Assembly (NCBI GenBank): GCA_947500965.1
Contig: CANMWW010000070.1
Coordinates: 1-8,372, forward strand
Source: Alphaproteobacteria bacterium
GTDB taxonomy: Bacteria > Pseudomonadota > Alphaproteobacteria > CACIAM-22H2
Reading direction: 5' to 3'
DNA: 8,372 nucleotides
Of the stretch, positions 5,403-8,372 are shown one piece after another. Below the pieces are notes generated by a model that searched no databases, was not told where the DNA came from, and worked only from the letters and a program-made list of their open reading frames with translations. Position numbers and translations under genes: made by a program. Each line of letters starts with the position of its first letter. Within the stretch, counting starts at the first letter, position 1.

Positions 5403-6413
5403 ATGAGGGAACTCGCAGACCTGAAGATCGGCTGCACGGCCAACGGCACGACGCACCAGGACACCAACATCCCGGACATCGCCACCAAGGTCCGGATGAT
5501 CAAGGAGTCCGGCGTGTTCGACTACATCGACCGCTCGCCGCCCGACGAGGAGTTCCGCGACCTGCTCCGGGCGTCGGAGAAGCACGACCTGCCCGTGCTC
5601 GCCAGCGGCTGGTTCTACACGCTGGGCCGCGACGAGACGCTGTTCGAGCAGAACATCCACAAGGGCCGGCTGCTCGGCTCGCGCGTGCACAACGTGCAGG
5701 TCATGACCAACCACGCCGACGGCCACGTGCTGACGGACCAGGAGGTCGCCGACTTCTACATGCGCGCCCACGACTTCGGCATGCGCCACGGCGTCGTGCC
5801 CTGCTTCGAGGTGCACGTGAACATGTGGTCGGAGCACCTGGGCCGCGTGGAGAAGGTGGCCGCGCTGGTGAAGGCGCGCGGCGTGCCGTTCAACATGACG
5901 CTCGACCACAGCCACGTGATCTTCAAGATCGACAACCCGAAGGAGCAGCTGGTCCAGGGCATGAAGGCCGACGTCGATTCCGGCGCGCTCGTGCTCGACC
6001 CGTCGAAGCCCGGGAACGTCGCGAGGAAGTGGATCGATTCGAACTTCGTCCACCACGCCCATGCCCGCGCCGCGGTGCCCGCCAACCCGGTCAACACCTG
6101 GGCCAGGCATCCCGACGGCAGCTTCGGCCGCGGCATCCAGTACCCCTTCATGAAGCCCAATCCCGGCGAGTACCTCGCCGAGTGGGACGAGGCGCGGCTC
6201 GAGCCGTGGAAGCGCGTGCTGCGCGACCTCTTCGCCTACCACGCGACGCACGCCGAGAGCCCGATACGCCAGGTCTCCTGCGAGCACATCCCGGCGATCG
6301 ACTACGGCGCCGGCCACAAGTACTCGATCTTCGAGAACAACGTGGCCTGCGCGCGCTGGATGCGCGAGGAATGGGGCAAGGCGCTCGCCGCCGCCAACGC
6401 AACCAAGCACTGA
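5403..6413 (+). CDS. Xylose-isomerase-like TIM-barrel protein, function unknown
   Basis: A 336-residue soluble protein. I do not recognise a named enzyme. The pattern fits the sugar-phosphate isomerase/epimerase (AP endonuclease 2-like) TIM-barrel superfamily. Candidate metal ligands appear in the family's E-D-H-E order: Glu136 (PCFEVHVNMW), Asp168 (NMTLDHSHV), His217/218/220 (FVHHAHARA) and Glu294 (QVSCEHIPAIDYG). The Asp-to-His gap is about 50 residues, longer than in hydroxypyruvate isomerase-type enzymes, implying an extra loop. The N-terminus KIGCTANGT and a C-terminal KYSIFENNVACARWMREEW are other striking, possibly conserved stretches. The start is supported by GGGAGG (5392-5397) 5 nt before the ATG. 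It lies 22 nt after the dioxygenase and 23 nt before the formaldehyde dehydrogenase. It could be an isomerase, epimerase, lyase or dehydratase on a product of the dioxygenase; that is inference. Confidence 0.7.
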   Translation: MRELADLKIGCTANGTTHQDTNIPDIATKVRMIKESGVFDYIDRSPPDEEFRDLLRASEKHDLPVLASGWFYTLGRDETLFEQNIHKGRLLGSRVHNVQVMTNHADGHVLTDQEVADFYMRAHDFGMRHGVVPCFEVHVNMWSEHLGRVEKVAALVKARGVPFNMTLDHSHVIFKIDNPKEQLVQGMKADVDSGALVLDPSKPGNVARKWIDSNFVHHAHARAAVPANPVNTWARHPDGSFGRGIQYPFMKPNPGEYLAEWDEARLEPWKRVLRDLFAYHATHAESPIRQVSCEHIPAIDYGAGHKYSIFENNVACARWMREEWGKALAAANATKH

Positions 6414-6436
6414 ACGCAGGACAAGGAGACGCCGAG

Positions 6437-7546
<1,110 letters not shown>

Positions 7547-7560
7547 CCGGGCGATCGCAC

Positions 7561-8372
7561 ATGGCCGGGACGATGGAGACGCTCGCCGAGCATGGCTGCT
7601 TCGGCGGCGTGCAGGGCTTCTACCGCCACGCCTCCGCCGCCGTCGGCGGGCCGATGCGCTTCGCCGCCTTCGTCCCGGCGGCGGGGCGCGAGCGGCGGCT
7701 GCCGGTGCTGTTCTATCTCGCCGGGCTGACCTGCACCGAGGAGACCTTCACGATCAAGGCGGGGGCGCAGCGCGTCGCCGCCGAGCTCGGGATGATCCTC
7801 GTCATGCCGGACACCAGCCCGCGCGAGCCGCAGCTGCCGGGCGACCGCGATTCCTGGGATTTCGGCCAGGGCGCGGGCTTCTATGTCGACGCGACGCAGG
7901 CGCCGTGGAGCGCCAACTACCGGATGTTCTCCTACGTGACGGAGGAGTTGCCGGCGCTCGTCGACGCGCATTTCCCGGTCGATCCGGCGCGCCGCGGCGT
8001 GTTCGGCCACTCGATGGGCGGGCACGGCGCGCTGGTGGCGGCGCTGCGCCGTCCGGACGTCTTCCGCAGCTGCTCGGCCTTCGCGCCGATCTCGGCGCCG
8101 ATGGAATGCCCCTGGGGCCACAAGGCGCTCGGCAACTACCTGGGCCCCGACCGCTCCGCCTGGGCCGCCTACGACGCCAGCGCGCTGATGCGCGCGAAGC
8201 CCTTCGCGCGCGAGATCCTCGTCGACCAGGGCCTGGCCGACAAGTTCCTGGTCGAGCAGCTCAAGCCGGAGATGCTCGAGGCCGCCGCCGCCGCGTCGGG
8301 CCAGAAGCTGTCGCTGCGCCGGCACGCCGGCTACGACCACGGCTACTACTTCATCCAGAGCTTCGTCGCCGA
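7561..8372 (+). CDS. fghA: S-formylglutathione hydrolase, 3' end outside the window
   Basis: An alpha/beta-hydrolase (esterase D family) that hydrolyses S-formylglutathione to formate and GSH, completing the step begun by the preceding gene. 270 codons are visible and the frame is still open at the right edge. Relatives are about 278 residues, so roughly 10 are missing. The triad is Ser151 (GHSMGGHG), probably Asp227 (in DQGLADKFL), and His260 (YDHGYYF). LAGLTCTEE (53-61) contributes the oxyanion-hole region, and GAGFYVDAT (104-112) and SCSAFAPI (170-177) are family hallmarks. ATG 7561 is used. ATG 7573 (METLAEHGCFGG) resembles family N-termini more closely and is a real alternative; neither has a strong Shine-Dalgarno. 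Translation is probably coupled to the dehydrogenase gene. No frameshift is seen. Confidence 0.95.
   Translation, partial: MAGTMETLAEHGCFGGVQGFYRHASAAVGGPMRFAAFVPAAGRERRLPVLFYLAGLTCTEETFTIKAGAQRVAAELGMILVMPDTSPREPQLPGDRDSWDFGQGAGFYVDATQAPWSANYRMFSYVTEELPALVDAHFPVDPARRGVFGHSMGGHGALVAALRRPDVFRSCSAFAPISAPMECPWGHKALGNYLGPDRSAWAAYDASALMRAKPFAREILVDQGLADKFLVEQLKPEMLEAAAAASGQKLSLRRHAGYDHGYYFIQSFVA

Overview
This window looks like chromosomal DNA of a high-GC alphaproteobacterium. Codons are strongly G/C-ending throughout. An MmcB-type DNA repair gene, largely an alphaproteobacterial family, sits beside a CorC/HlyC-type membrane protein, and there is a glutathione-dependent formaldehyde pathway. I cannot name the species.

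Left edge (1-106): the cut end of what is probably an IS5-family insertion sequence. It has lower GC (about 56% by hand count), a transposase start reading off the left edge on the minus strand, a terminal sequence of IS5 type, and a CTAG at the junction. From 107 to 485 there is no credible gene. This stretch is packed with GC-rich stem-loops, including two two-hairpin units in inverted orientation (about 223-390), a REP/BIME-like intergenic element.

Minus-strand pair (486-2312): mmcB (PD-(D/E)XK-like DNA repair protein) followed by a CNNM/CBS/CorC_HlyC transporter-like protein, 27 nt apart and probably one transcript.

Plus-strand run (2387 to the right edge): six genes separated by only 11-23 nt. 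They encode an OmpR-family response regulator, a membrane sensor histidine kinase, a PhyH-type Fe(II)/2-oxoglutarate dioxygenase, a xylose-isomerase-like TIM-barrel protein with an apparent E-D-H-E metal site, the class III alcohol dehydrogenase (S-(hydroxymethyl)glutathione dehydrogenase), and S-formylglutathione hydrolase (cut about 10 residues before its expected end). The last two genes convert formaldehyde, as its glutathione adduct, to formate.

The most interesting reading is that all six genes work together. In this view a two-component system controls an oxygenase plus a TIM-barrel enzyme of unknown substrate, and the formaldehyde pathway removes a C1 product released by the oxygenase. 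The gene layout and the individual families are visible in the sequence. The shared pathway and its substrate are inference.
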